Positions 26,708-35,485 of a stretch of DNA of 36,334 bases are shown one piece after another. The notes under the pieces were generated by a model. It was not told the DNA's origin and made no database searches. It saw only the letters and a list, made by a program, of their open reading frames with translations. Numbering within the stretch: position 1 is the first letter of the stretch; every line of letters begins with the position of its first letter. The translations under genes were made by a program, and so were the position numbers. The DNA is from Candidatus Hydrogenedentota bacterium (GTDB taxonomy: Bacteria; Hydrogenedentota; Hydrogenedentia; Hydrogenedentales; JAEUWI01): NCBI GenBank assembly GCA_016182605.1, contig JACPGE010000065.1, positions 1 to 36,334 of the forward strand, written 5' to 3'.

Positions 26708-26732
26708 ATGCGGGGCATGTGGAGCCCCGCAT
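26708..26732 (+). other. 5'-UTR hairpin of the second DUF1559 gene
   Basis: A perfect 9-bp stem ATGCGGGGC / GCCCCGCAT with a 7-base loop, about 54 bases before ATG 26787. Its position matches that of the hairpin ahead of copy 1, though the sequence differs. Confidence 0.45.
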
Positions 26733-26786
26733 GAGATCCTATCAATATCATCCCAACGGGGCAACCATCTCTGGAGGACTTATCCC

Positions 26787-27716
26787 ATGAAACGCAAAGG
26801 TTTCACACTTATCGAGCTGCTGGTCGTGATTGCGATCATCGGCATTCTGGCCGCCATTCTGCTGCCTGCGCTGGCGCGGGCCCGTGAGGCGGCGCGGCGC
26901 GCGAGCTGCCAGAACAACCTGAAGCAATTCGGCATCGTGCTCAAGATGTACTCGGGCGAATCCAAGGGCGAAAAATATCCGACCAACTACACCTGGGGTT
27001 GTGACGGGGATCCCAAGGGCGACTTCACCGTAAATTTGCTTTCGATCTATCCCGAGTATCTGAGCGACGTCAATGTGACGCTGTGCCCCTCCCAGAGCAC
27101 CGCGACTTCGGTGGAAGAGGCGTATGAAGACGCGAATAACCTGCCCCAAGTGTGGGACGGCTCGGGCTTTGTGTCCACGGCGGGCAATCCCAACACGGAG
27201 TTTTATCCTTGTGAAGGGGATTCCGGCGCCCAGAGCTACACGTATGTGGGCTGGGTGATGGACGCCCCGGGCATGCGCTACGCCGGCCCGGTCTCCAACA
27301 TTGCAGGCCAGGGCGAAGGCCCGCTTATCAACGCAATTCTGACCGAAGTGCCGGATGGCGCCGCCGTAGTGGACGGGTTCCTGTTCATTGTGAAGTGCTT
27401 CGACCAGGACGACGACCTCACGACGGACTCGGAATTCAACGAGACCGGCACATTGAGTGGCGCAACCATCAAGATTTTGCGCACGCGCGAAGGCATCGAG
27501 CGCTTCTACATCACGGATATCAACAATCCGGCGGGTTCGGCGCAAGCGCAGAGCACGATCCCGATCATGTGGGACTTCTTCAGCCAGGAAGTGGATGAAT
27601 TCAACCACGTTCCGGGCGGCTCGAATGTACTGTGGATGGATGGCCACGTGTCGTTCATCAAGTACCCCGGCGAATATCCCGTAACCGAACTTATCGGCGC
27701 GATCAACGGCAATTAG
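26787..27716 (+). CDS. DUF1559 (H-X9-DG type) prepilin-like protein, copy 2
   Basis: A 309-residue tandem paralogue of the preceding gene. It starts [65 protein letters not shown] and ends with [22 protein letters not shown]. The two proteins agree best at the N-terminus and in the last hundred residues ([26 protein letters not shown]). They diverge in the middle, the likely exposed part. ATG 26787 has GGAGGA nine bases upstream. A longer frame from 26682 lacks a signal. Terminators on both sides mean it needs its own promoter; TTGGTG-18-TATGGC at 26657-26686 is a weak candidate. Confidence 0.92.
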   Translation: MKRKGFTLIELLVVIAIIGILAAILLPALARAREAARRASCQNNLKQFGIVLKMYSGESKGEKYPTNYTWGCDGDPKGDFTVNLLSIYPEYLSDVNVTLCPSQSTATSVEEAYEDANNLPQVWDGSGFVSTAGNPNTEFYPCEGDSGAQSYTYVGWVMDAPGMRYAGPVSNIAGQGEGPLINAILTEVPDGAAVVDGFLFIVKCFDQDDDLTTDSEFNETGTLSGATIKILRTREGIERFYITDINNPAGSAQAQSTIPIMWDFFSQEVDEFNHVPGGSNVLWMDGHVSFIKYPGEYPVTELIGAINGN

Positions 27717-27737
27717 CCGGCTGTTCCTGAGCTATCG

Positions 27738-27773
27738 GCGGGCCCATCTCCACCCGGAGTTGGGCCCGCTTTC
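27738..27773 (+). terminator. Terminator of DUF1559 copy 2
   Basis: A perfect 9-bp stem GCGGGCCCA / TGGGCCCGC (27738-27746, 27761-27769) followed by TTTCTT. It is clearly related to the terminator of copy 1, so it was probably duplicated with the gene. Confidence 0.75.
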
Positions 27774-27798
27774 TTGTTTCTCCCAGAAGGCCCTGGCC

Positions 27799-27828
27799 TT
27801 GGCGGGGCGGGGCAAGAACGGGTATAGT
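27799..27828 (+). promoter_or_regulatory. Possible promoter of the DUF1501 gene
   Basis: TTGGCG (27799-27804), an 18-base spacer and TATAGT (27823-27828), about 44 bases before ATG 27872. The -10 box is good and the -35 box is weak. Confidence 0.38.
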
Positions 27829-27871
27829 AGGCTGTGGATTCGCCACACCGACCGTCTATCAGGAGCCCGGC

Positions 27872-29296
27872 ATGGACCCCCTATACGAATATCAATTGCG
27901 CGAGACCCGCCGCCAGTTCTTCAGCCGCACGGCACGCGGTTTGGGTGGCTTGGCTCTGGCCAGCCTGCTCCATCAGGAGCGGGGCGCTGCTGCCGAGATC
28001 GAGCATTGGCCGGGGTTGCTCGATCCGATGCACTTTGCGCCGCGCGCCAAACGGGTCATTCATCTGTACATGGCGGGCGGCCCCTCCCATCTGGAGACGC
28101 TGGACTACAAGCCGGAATTGGCGCGGCTGGACGGCCAGCCCATGCCGGCGTCGGTGACCCAGGGCCAGCCGATCGCGCAGCTCCAGGGCCAGGCGTTGCG
28201 CTGCTTCGGGCCGCGATTCAAGTTTAACAAGTATGGCGCCTCCCAGCAGGAAATCTCCGAGGTGCTGCCTCACATAGGAAGCATCGCGGATGAAATTTGC
28301 ATCCTCCGCTCGATGCAGACGGAGCAGATCAACCACGATCCCGCGCACACCTTTATGAACACGGGCACGGCCATCTCCGGACGGCCCAGCATGGGGTCGT
28401 GGATAACCTATGGGCTTGGAAGCGAGTCTCAGAACTTGCCGGGCTTTGTGGTGATGACTTCCGTCGGGGGCGGCCAAGCGCAGCCGATTGCGGCGCGCCA
28501 ATGGCACAGCGGCTTCCTGCCGAGCCAGTTCCAGGGCGTGCAATTTCACTCTCAGGGCGATCCGGTGCTGTATGTGAGCAATCCGCCGGGGGTATCGAAT
28601 GCGGAACAGCGCGATATCGTGGATACGGTGCAATCGTTGAATGCGTTGCGCGAGGAGGTGGCCGACGATCCCGAGATCCGCACGCGAATCAGTCAGTATG
28701 AACTGGCCTTCCGCATGCAGACGAGCGTGCCGGAGTTGATGGACTTTTCCAACGAGCCGCAGCACATCAAGGACATGTACGGCACGCAGGGGGCGGATGG
28801 CAGCTTTGCCGCCAACTGTCTGTTGGCGCGGCGCATGGCGGAACGCGGCGTGCGCTTCATTCAGTTGTATCACCGGGGCTGGGATCACCACGGCGACATC
28901 GGCAATGCGCTGAAGGTGACGGCGGGGCTGGTGGACCAGGCCTCCGCGGCGCTGGTGAAGGATTTGAAGCAGCGCGGCATGCTGGAGGATACGTTGGTGA
29001 TCTGGGGCGGCGAGTTTGGGCGGACGCCGATGGCCCAGGGCAACGGCCGGGACCATCACATCCGCGGCTTTTCGCTTTGGATGGCCGGCGGCGGTGTGCG
29101 GCCCGGCATGAGCTATGGGTCCACCGACGACTTTGGGTACTTCGCGCAGGAGAATCCGGTGCACGTGCATGATCTCCATGCTACCCTGCTGCACCTGCTT
29201 GGGGTGGATCACAAGAAGTTGATCTACAAGTTTCAGGGGCGCAATTTCCGGTTGACGGACGTGAGTGGGAATGTGGTGAAAGAAATCTTGGTGTGA
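27872..29296 (+). CDS. DUF1501 family protein (alkaline-phosphatase-superfamily-like), Tat-type signal
   Basis: A 474-residue protein of the DUF1501 family, common in Planctomycetota and relatives and distantly like sulfatases/alkaline phosphatases. The N-terminus TRRQFFSRTARGLGGLALASLL is a twin-arginine-like export signal. Family motifs include YMAGGPSHLETLDYKPEL, NHDPAHTFMNTG, GRPSMGSWITYGLGSE, LYHRGWDHHGDI, VIWGGEFGRTPMAQG, GRDHHIRGFSLWMAGGGVRPG and the end DLHATLLHLLGVDHKKL. His and Asp residues in these motifs are candidate metal ligands. The usual partner encoding a DUF1549/DUF1553 cytochrome-like protein is absent here. The substrate is unknown. The stop is 14 bp from the convergent mfd stop. 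Confidence 0.9.
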   Translation: MDPLYEYQLRETRRQFFSRTARGLGGLALASLLHQERGAAAEIEHWPGLLDPMHFAPRAKRVIHLYMAGGPSHLETLDYKPELARLDGQPMPASVTQGQPIAQLQGQALRCFGPRFKFNKYGASQQEISEVLPHIGSIADEICILRSMQTEQINHDPAHTFMNTGTAISGRPSMGSWITYGLGSESQNLPGFVVMTSVGGGQAQPIAARQWHSGFLPSQFQGVQFHSQGDPVLYVSNPPGVSNAEQRDIVDTVQSLNALREEVADDPEIRTRISQYELAFRMQTSVPELMDFSNEPQHIKDMYGTQGADGSFAANCLLARRMAERGVRFIQLYHRGWDHHGDIGNALKVTAGLVDQASAALVKDLKQRGMLEDTLVIWGGEFGRTPMAQGNGRDHHIRGFSLWMAGGGVRPGMSYGSTDDFGYFAQENPVHVHDLHATLLHLLGVDHKKLIYKFQGRNFRLTDVSGNVVKEILV

Positions 29297-29310
29297 GGCG
29301 CCCTCGTCCC

Positions 29311-32300
29311 TCAGCCCTCCAGCACCGCCTTTAACAGCGCGATCGCCGTCTTGGGGGCTTCATCGGCGAGGTCGATCTTGATGAGCAGCTCGGGCTTGTC
29401 TTTCCAGGCGAACTGCACCGTATCGCCAAATTCCTGACGCAGCGTCTTCTGGACCTCGTTGTTCAGAAACTGTGCCGAAGCGAAGCTGAAACGCAGCGTG
29501 CCCCCCGTGACGGCCAGTCCGGAAACGCCTGCTTCCGCGGCGAGAGCGCGGGCGCGCATCACATCGAGCAGGCGGCGCACGGGTCCGGGCAACTGGCCGA
29601 ATCGGTCCTTGATCTCGAGCGCCAGTTCCTCGACCTCGTCGAAGCTGTGCACGTTCGTGGCGCGGCGGTAGAGGGTCATCTTCTGTTGTGCCGTGGGCAC
29701 GTACTCGTCGGGGATATATGCGTCGATGGCGATTTCGAAGGGCGGCAGGTGACGCTGTTTCACGGGCTCGCCGCGCTGTTCGGCCACGGCCTCTTCGATG
29801 AGTTCCTTGTAGGTCTCGTAGCCGACCGTGGCGATGTTGCCGCTCTGTTCTGCGCCGAGGATGTTGCCGCACCCGCGAATCTCCAGGTCGCGCATGGCAA
29901 TGCGGAAACCGGAACCCAGCGTGGAGAAATCTTCCAGGGCCTTGAGCCGCTCTTGCGCTTCCTCGCTCAATGCGCGGTCGCCGGGAATGAGCAAGTACGC
30001 GAAGGCGCGGTGCTTGTACCGGCCCACGCGTCCGCGGATCTGGTACAACTCGCCCAGGCCGAAGGTATCGGCGCGATCGACAATGATCGTGTTGGCATTG
30101 GGAATGTCGATGCCGGATCCGATGATGGTGGTGCACACGAGTATGTCGATCTTCTTGTTCACGAAGTCGAGCATCACATCTTCGAGCTGGTGCCGTTCCA
30201 TCTGTCCGTGGCCCGTGGCCACCCGTGCCGTGGGTACCAGCCGGTTGAGGTGCGCCGCCATCTTGTCGATGGTCTGCACGCGGTTGTGCAGGAAAAAGAC
30301 CTGCCCTTCCCGCGCCAGTTCGCGCTCGATGGCCTCCTTGATCGTGTCCTCATGCCACGCCTCGATGCAGGTGTGGATGGGCAGGCGATCGTTCGGCGCG
30401 GTGTTGATGACGCTCATGTCACGCACCCCAATCAGGGAAAAGTGCAGGGTGCGGGGAATGGGCGTGGCCGACAGGGTGAGCACGTCCACATGGGTCCGGA
30501 TCTGTTTCAGCCGCTCCTTTTGCGCCACACCGAAGCGCTGTTCCTCATCCACAATCACCAGTCCGAGATCCTTGAAGTTCACGTCCTTCGAAGTGATGCG
30601 GTGCGTGCCAATGACAATATCCACCTCGCCCGATTTCAACCGGTCGATGGTGGACTGCTGTTCCTTGGCGGTGTGAAAACGGTTGAGCACCTCCACCTTC
30701 ACGGGAAAGTCCGCCAGGCGCTCAGAGAAGGTCGTGTAATGCTGTTGACTCAGCACGGTCGTGGGTGCGAGCATCGCGACCTGTTTGCCGTCCATCACCG
30801 CCTTGAACGCCGCGCGCAACGCCACCTCCGTCTTCCCAAAGCCCACGTCGCCGCAAAGCAGCCGGTCCATCGGGCGCGGCGACTCCATGTCGCGCTTCAC
30901 ATCTTCAATGGCGCGCAATTGATCCGGCGTCTCGTCGTACTCGAACGCGTCTTCAAATTCGCGCTGCCAGGGCGTGTCCGATGCGAACGCATGCCCGTTG
31001 CGCGTCTCCCGTGCCGCATAGAGCTTCACCAGCTCCTCGGTCATGTCCTTGACCGCCTTCTTCACACGCGCGCGTTTCTTCGCCCACGAGGCCCCGCCCA
31101 GCTTGTCGACCTTCGGCATCGCGCCATCGCCCGCCGTGTATTTCTGTATCTGGTCGATCGCGGTCACGGGCACATACATCGTGTCGCCGCCCGCATACTG
31201 GAGCGCCATGAAGTCGCCCGCCTTGCCTTCAAAGCGGCGCAGCCCCACGTAACGCCCGATACCGTGAAGCGAGTGCACGACGTAATCGCCCGATTTCAGA
31301 TCGCTGAACTGCGTAATCGTTGCGCCCGCTTCGAAGCGGCGGCGTTTCCGGCGCATGTAGTGCCGGCCAAACATCTCGCGCTCGCTGAGCACGGCCATCT
31401 TGTCCGCCCGCGAGGTGAAGCCCGCCCGCAGCCGGCCGATGTTCACGCGCAGATCGAAAGCGTCCTGGCCAATCCGGTAGCCCTGCTCTTCCAGCAATTC
31501 ATGGAGACGCCGTTGCTCGCCCGTGTTCACGCAATAGAGCTGCACGGTGTACTGTTCGGCGTCCCACTGCCTGAGCTGCTCCCAGAAATCGCCCATCTGG
31601 CCCGCCCAGCCCGTGATCGATTGCATCGGCAGCACAAAGCGCTTCGCGCCCTCTCTTGCCGCATAGCCCACCTGTGCGAGGCTCAGCTTGGTGAAGGGCT
31701 TAAAGCGCAGTTGGGCCTCGCCCCACTTCAAAAAGAAGGGGCTGTCCGCGGTCTGCGCCGCAAGCTGCGCCCCCGCGTCCTCCAGTTGCATGGGTTCATC
31801 GAGCACGAGCAGCGTCGAATCGGAAAAATAATCGAGCACGGAGGCGAGCGTCTTGTTCTCGCGGGACTCCGATGCGATAAGCGCCTTTTCCGATCGGGGC
31901 AGCACGCTGATGCGCTCTTCTTTCGCGATGCTCCGCTGGGTCTCCGGCTCGAATCGGCGTATCGATTCGATCTCGTCCCCGAAGAACTCGATGCGGTACG
32001 GCAGCTCGCTCGCAATCGGGAAGATGTCGAGTATGCCGCCGCGCACACTGATGTCCCCGCGATGCTCCACCATGATCTCGCGCCGGTATCCCAGCCGGAT
32101 CAACTTCTCCAGCAGGTCCTCGAGTTCATACTCCTCCCCCGTTGCCAGGGTGAGCGTGTCGCGCAGCAGATCGTCCCGCCGCACCACATGCTGCAGCAGC
32201 GCGCGCAAGGGCAGCACGGCGTACTTGGCCTTCCCCTCTTTCAGCGACATGGCCAACTGCTCCAGCGTGTTGAGCCGCTCCGCCACCACATCGTCCGCCG

Positions 32301-32583
32301 GGTTCATCGTGTCCGTCGGCAGCACTTCCCACGCGGGGAAAAGGACCGTGTCCTCCTCGCCGGCAAAGGTGCACAAGTCGTCGTAGATGGCCTCCGCGTC
32401 GATGCGGCTCGCGGTCACGATAAGCAGGGAGGCCTGCTGGGCCCGCGCAAGCTGAAACGCGAGCAGGCTCTTCCCCGAACCCCAAGGCCCCACCGCCTCG
32501 ACAAAGTCTTCCTTCCGCGCCGTGCCGCGCACTGCGGCCAGGATCGCATCGTGGCTGGAGAAATGGGGCAGTGATGTGGCCAT
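29311..32583 (-). CDS. mfd: Transcription-repair coupling factor Mfd
   Basis: A 1090-residue DNA translocase that removes stalled RNA polymerase and recruits UvrA. Order of parts: UvrB-like module (about 1-320, with GGILDIFP and FFGDEIESIRRF), RNA polymerase-interacting region (SDLKSGDYVVHSLHGIGRYVGL), RecG-like motor with Walker A GDVGFGKTEVALRAAF, DEEQRFG, LTLSATPIPRTLHF and RADTFGLGELYQIRGRVGR, then the TRCF C-terminal domain (YIPDEYVPTAQQKMTLYRR). Unusually, the UvrB-like module keeps a P-loop-like GPWGSGKS at 32-39. ATG 32583 is chosen because homology begins there; the frame runs open to 32781, past the purA stop. It follows the purA terminator by about 70 bp. Confidence 0.97.
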   Translation of the reverse strand: MATSLPHFSSHDAILAAVRGTARKEDFVEAVGPWGSGKSLLAFQLARAQQASLLIVTASRIDAEAIYDDLCTFAGEEDTVLFPAWEVLPTDTMNPADDVVAERLNTLEQLAMSLKEGKAKYAVLPLRALLQHVVRRDDLLRDTLTLATGEEYELEDLLEKLIRLGYRREIMVEHRGDISVRGGILDIFPIASELPYRIEFFGDEIESIRRFEPETQRSIAKEERISVLPRSEKALIASESRENKTLASVLDYFSDSTLLVLDEPMQLEDAGAQLAAQTADSPFFLKWGEAQLRFKPFTKLSLAQVGYAAREGAKRFVLPMQSITGWAGQMGDFWEQLRQWDAEQYTVQLYCVNTGEQRRLHELLEEQGYRIGQDAFDLRVNIGRLRAGFTSRADKMAVLSEREMFGRHYMRRKRRRFEAGATITQFSDLKSGDYVVHSLHGIGRYVGLRRFEGKAGDFMALQYAGGDTMYVPVTAIDQIQKYTAGDGAMPKVDKLGGASWAKKRARVKKAVKDMTEELVKLYAARETRNGHAFASDTPWQREFEDAFEYDETPDQLRAIEDVKRDMESPRPMDRLLCGDVGFGKTEVALRAAFKAVMDGKQVAMLAPTTVLSQQHYTTFSERLADFPVKVEVLNRFHTAKEQQSTIDRLKSGEVDIVIGTHRITSKDVNFKDLGLVIVDEEQRFGVAQKERLKQIRTHVDVLTLSATPIPRTLHFSLIGVRDMSVINTAPNDRLPIHTCIEAWHEDTIKEAIERELAREGQVFFLHNRVQTIDKMAAHLNRLVPTARVATGHGQMERHQLEDVMLDFVNKKIDILVCTTIIGSGIDIPNANTIIVDRADTFGLGELYQIRGRVGRYKHRAFAYLLIPGDRALSEEAQERLKALEDFSTLGSGFRIAMRDLEIRGCGNILGAEQSGNIATVGYETYKELIEEAVAEQRGEPVKQRHLPPFEIAIDAYIPDEYVPTAQQKMTLYRRATNVHSFDEVEELALEIKDRFGQLPGPVRRLLDVMRARALAAEAGVSGLAVTGGTLRFSFASAQFLNNEVQKTLRQEFGDTVQFAWKDKPELLIKIDLADEAPKTAIALLKAVLEG

Positions 32584-32651
32584 GAAAACTCGCTTCCAGG
32601 TTCCGCTATGGGTGGCATGGGCTTCGTATCGGCCCCGGCGAATCAACGCCG

Positions 32652-32679
32652 AAAACCCGCCCTCCAGGGAGAGGGCGGG
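32652..32679 (-). terminator. Terminator of purA
   Basis: On the minus strand a perfect 9-bp stem CCCGCCCTC / GAGGGCGGG with a 6-base loop, followed by four T residues (32655-32652). It lies between the purA stop and the mfd start. Confidence 0.78.
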
Positions 32680-32713
32680 TAAGCGCTTCGCATTTTTCGA
32701 ATCTATATACCGG

Positions 32714-33985
32714 TCAGCAGCCGCGATCGATGAGCGCGGCGCGCTCCGGTCCCACGGACACGTAGCGTATCCGCTTCTCAATCAAGCGTTCGATCTCCAG
32801 CACATAGTCCTGCGCCGTCTTCGGCAGGGCGCTGAATTCCCGCGCACCGGAAATGTCCTCGTCCCAGCCGGGCATCTCTTTATAGAGGGCTTCGGCCTCG
32901 TCCAGCACGGCGTTGATGGGGAAGCGGTCGATCTGCTTCCCGCGGCAGGTGTAGGCCGTGCAAATCTTCAGCGTCTTCTGCCCGCTCAGGCTGTCGAGCT
33001 TCGTCAGCGCCACCTCCGTCGTGCCCTGCATGTACACGCCATAGCGCGTGGCCAGCGCATCGAAATGCCCGATGGTGCGCGGACGCCCCGTCGCCGCGCC
33101 GTATTCCGACGCAATCTCGCGCAGCTCGTTGGCTTCCTCATCGCTCATGCGTGTTACGAAGGGGCCTTCGCCCACGCAGGTCGAAAAGGCCTTCACCACT
33201 GAAATCACGTGATCGGGGTGGTGGCCAAAGAGCCCGCCGCCCACGGGCGCATAGGCCGCAAGGGCGCACGACGAGGTTGTGAACGGGTAGATGCCAAAAT
33301 TCAAGTCGCGCAGGGTGCCGAGTTGAGCCTCAAAAAGGATGTTCTTGCCTTCCGCCGCCGCCTTTTCCAGCACCTCCGTGGTATCGCAGATATACCCCTT
33401 GATCGCATCGCCATACTTCGCCGCCCACGCCAGCGTCTCCTCCAGCTTCACTTCGCCGCTCTTGCCGTACATCGCGCCCTGAAGCTGCTTCCAGGCCACC
33501 ACATCCGCAATCCGCTCCTTCAAGCGTTCGGGATAAAGGAGTTCGCCGATCTGGATCGCCTTCTTCAGCGTGCGGTCGCCATAGGCCGGCGCTATGCCGC
33601 GCCGCGTCGATCCGTAGGCCTTGTCGCCCAGGCGCTCTTCTTCCCACGCATCCTGCAGGCGGTGAAACGGGAAACAGATCGTCGCCCGATCGGAAACCAG
33701 GATCTTCGCGTCGAATCCCTTCGTCTTCAAATCGGCCAGCTCTTCCACCAGCCCCTGAAGATCGATCACCATCCCAGGGCCGAGTATATTCGTCACCGCC
33801 GGATTGAACACGCCCGAGGGCAGCAGGTGCAGCTTGAAGATGCCGTGGTCGTTCACCACGGTGTGCCCCGCGTTGTTGCCGCCCTGATAGCGCACCACGT
33901 AGTGCGCGTCCTGGGCCAGGTAATCCACCATGCGGCCCTTGCCCTCGTCGCCCCAGTTGGCGCCCACAACTATCTGGATGCTCAT
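32714..33985 (-). CDS. purA: Adenylosuccinate synthetase
   Basis: A 423-residue cytoplasmic enzyme joining IMP and aspartate with GTP to form adenylosuccinate, the first committed step to AMP. The N-terminus IQIVVGANWGDEGKGRMVDYLAQ holds the GDEGKG phosphate loop and catalytic Asp. Also seen are GGNNAGHTVV (catalytic His), STRRGIAPAYGDR (IMP loop), ATGRPRTIGHFD (aspartate-binding loop) and a LTKLDSLSG guanine-binding motif. Length is close to the usual 430. KAFSTCVGEGPF replaces the common KAYSTRVGxGPF, a Cys for Arg change. ATG 33985 has weak GAGAG upstream; the frame extends to 34135 but that part is not conserved. It lies downstream of the rpsD terminator. Confidence 0.97.
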   Translation of the reverse strand: MSIQIVVGANWGDEGKGRMVDYLAQDAHYVVRYQGGNNAGHTVVNDHGIFKLHLLPSGVFNPAVTNILGPGMVIDLQGLVEELADLKTKGFDAKILVSDRATICFPFHRLQDAWEEERLGDKAYGSTRRGIAPAYGDRTLKKAIQIGELLYPERLKERIADVVAWKQLQGAMYGKSGEVKLEETLAWAAKYGDAIKGYICDTTEVLEKAAAEGKNILFEAQLGTLRDLNFGIYPFTTSSCALAAYAPVGGGLFGHHPDHVISVVKAFSTCVGEGPFVTRMSDEEANELREIASEYGAATGRPRTIGHFDALATRYGVYMQGTTEVALTKLDSLSGQKTLKICTAYTCRGKQIDRFPINAVLDEAEALYKEMPGWDEDISGAREFSALPKTAQDYVLEIERLIEKRIRYVSVGPERAALIDRGC

Positions 33986-34135
33986 TCGAAATCTCTCGCT
34001 TTCTTGCGTGCCCGCGCCCGGGTTGTTCCGCGGCGGGCCGCGTTCCGGCAGCCGGCATGCCTTGCGGCCTGGTCTCCCAGGCGGCTGGCAATTCACCCTG
34101 CTACCCCGCGCGCATGCGCACGGCCGGTGCGACAC

Positions 34136-34169
34136 AAAATTAGCGGGCCGCTGTGCGCGGGCCCGCTAA
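34136..34169 (-). terminator. Terminator of rpsD
   Basis: On the minus strand a perfect 10-bp stem TTAGCGGGCC / GGCCCGCTAA (34169-34160 with 34149-34140) is followed by four T residues (34139-34136). It separates rpsD from purA. Confidence 0.83.
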
Positions 34170-34201
34170 CGTATAGAATATTTGGGTGTACAGGCCGCTT
34201 G

Positions 34202-34810
34202 CTAGCGCGAGTAGAAACCGATCACCGCCAGCATGTCCACCTGGAAGGGAATCGTCTCCGAATTCGGCGTCGCGATCATGCGCCCTTCATAGGACTTCGG
34301 CGCGCGCTCCAGAAAGCCCGGCAGCATCGAAGGCGGATGTTCCACACCGTCCGATATCATCGGTACCTTCTTGCTGCGCTCCCGGATCCCGATGATCATG
34401 CCCGGCTTCACGTGAAACGAGGGAATGTCCACCCGCTTGCCGTCCACCGTGATGTGGCCATGGTTCACCAACTGGCGCGCCGAATGAATCGTCGGCGCGA
34501 AGCCCAGGCGGTAGACCACGCAGTCCAGGCGCGCTTCCAGCAGGGCGAGCAGGTTTGTACCCGTCACACCACCCATGCGCTGCGCTTCCTTGAACGTCTT
34601 GCGCATCTGCTTTTCCATGATCGCATAGTGGATCCGGATCTTCTGCTTTTCCTGGAGCTGCTGCCCATACACGGAAAGCTTCCGGCGCGCGGTCTGTCCA
34701 TGCTGCCCCGGCGCAAAGGGGCGCTTCGACGAGGGGCACTTGGCGCTGTGCCAAATGCAGCTTCCAACACGGCGGCACAACTTGTGCTTCGGTCCAATTG
34801 AACGGCCCAT
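34202..34810 (-). CDS. rpsD: 30S ribosomal protein S4
   Basis: A 202-residue primary 16S rRNA-binding protein that nucleates 30S assembly. The N-terminus [16 protein letters not shown] is standard. [31 protein letters not shown] follows, and then the S4 RNA-binding domain ([46 protein letters not shown]). Three cysteines (12, 18, 25) remain in the region that forms a zinc knuckle in some bacteria, fewer than the four needed. The gene stands alone rather than in the alpha operon with rpsK, rpsM and rpoA. A candidate promoter lies at 34941-34970, giving a leader of about 125 bases. Confidence 0.97.
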   Translation of the reverse strand: MGRSIGPKHKLCRRVGSCIWHSAKCPSSKRPFAPGQHGQTARRKLSVYGQQLQEKQKIRIHYAIMEKQMRKTFKEAQRMGGVTGTNLLALLEARLDCVVYRLGFAPTIHSARQLVNHGHITVDGKRVDIPSFHVKPGMIIGIRERSKKVPMISDGVEHPPSMLPGFLERAPKSYEGRMIATPNSETIPFQVDMLAVIGFYSR

Positions 34811-34940
34811 AGAGCTTCACTTGTTCCTATCGTTCGTGGGCCCCGGTCTTCACAATTCCCCCATAAAAGGGGATTGTTACATATTGGCTGGCGCGAACGG
34901 CCAGACAGACAGGCCCTGACTAAATATCACAGAGTTGCGT

Positions 34941-34970
34941 ATGATACCCTCCGCCGGAGGGACATGTCAA
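34941..34970 (-). promoter_or_regulatory. Probable rpsD promoter with a palindrome in the spacer
   Basis: On the minus strand TTGACA (34970-34965), an 18-base spacer and TATCAT (34946-34941). The spacer holds the perfect inverted repeat CCCTCCG-C-CGGAGGG (34947-34961), a candidate operator placed between the two promoter boxes. Confidence 0.65.
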
Positions 34971-35077
34971 ATCCAATTCCAACTGCCCCGCGAAGACCCT
35001 GCGTTCAAGCGCTGCAACCCCTATTGCCGCACGGCCCGGGCTCCCCGCACCACCCGCAGACTTATTAAACCAAACGG

Positions 35078-35106
35078 TTGACAAATTCCGTTCGTGGCAT
35101 TATACT
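35078..35106 (+). promoter_or_regulatory. Strong promoter of the ArsR-AHSA1 operon
   Basis: TTGACA (35078-35083), a 17-base spacer and TATACT (35101-35106). It is the best promoter match in the window. Only seven bases separate the -10 box from ATG 35114, so transcription should begin at or next to the start codon. Confidence 0.82.
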
Positions 35107-35113
35107 AAACCCC

Positions 35114-35485
35114 ATGGTTGAACAACACCCCGCACAACTCGACGCCGTTTTCCACGCCCTCGCCGACGCCACCCGCCGTCACATGCTCCGTAGCCTCGCC
35201 ACGCACGAGCACAGCATTGGCGAACTCGCGGCGCCTTTCCACATGTCCTTCGCCGGCGCCTCGAAACACGTGAAGGTTCTCGAACGCGCCGGGCTCGTCC
35301 GCCGCACCGTTCAGGGCCGCACCCACCTCTGCCGCCTGGAAGCGCAGGCCCTGGCCGAAGCCCACGAATGGATGCGCTACTACGAAAAATTCTGGAACAA
35401 CCGGCTCGATGCCCTGGAAGCCCTCTTGCGCGCCGGCGATCAGGCGCCGAAGCCCAGCCCCTCCCAAAAAGGAAAAAAACCATGA
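35114..35485 (+). CDS. ArsR-family winged-helix transcriptional regulator
   Basis: A 123-residue regulator with a winged helix-turn-helix: LDAVFHALADATRRHMLRSLATHEHSIGELAAPFHMSFAGASKHVKVLERAGLVRRTVQGRTHLCRLEAQAL. No metal-sensing cysteines (ELCVC type) are present, which fits the subgroup paired with AHSA1/SRPBCC genes. ATG 35114 is the only start compatible with the family. It is only seven bases past the -10 box, so the mRNA is probably leaderless, and no ribosome site is visible. The stop overlaps the next start (ATGA), giving translational coupling. It probably represses its own operon; the ligand is unknown. Confidence 0.9.
   Translation: MVEQHPAQLDAVFHALADATRRHMLRSLATHEHSIGELAAPFHMSFAGASKHVKVLERAGLVRRTVQGRTHLCRLEAQALAEAHEWMRYYEKFWNNRLDALEALLRAGDQAPKPSPSQKGKKP

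Noticed and set aside
29647-32574. A 975-residue plus-strand frame
   Set aside because: It is antisense to mfd, which is certain. Composition is His/Arg/Leu-rich, as in other antisense frames here.
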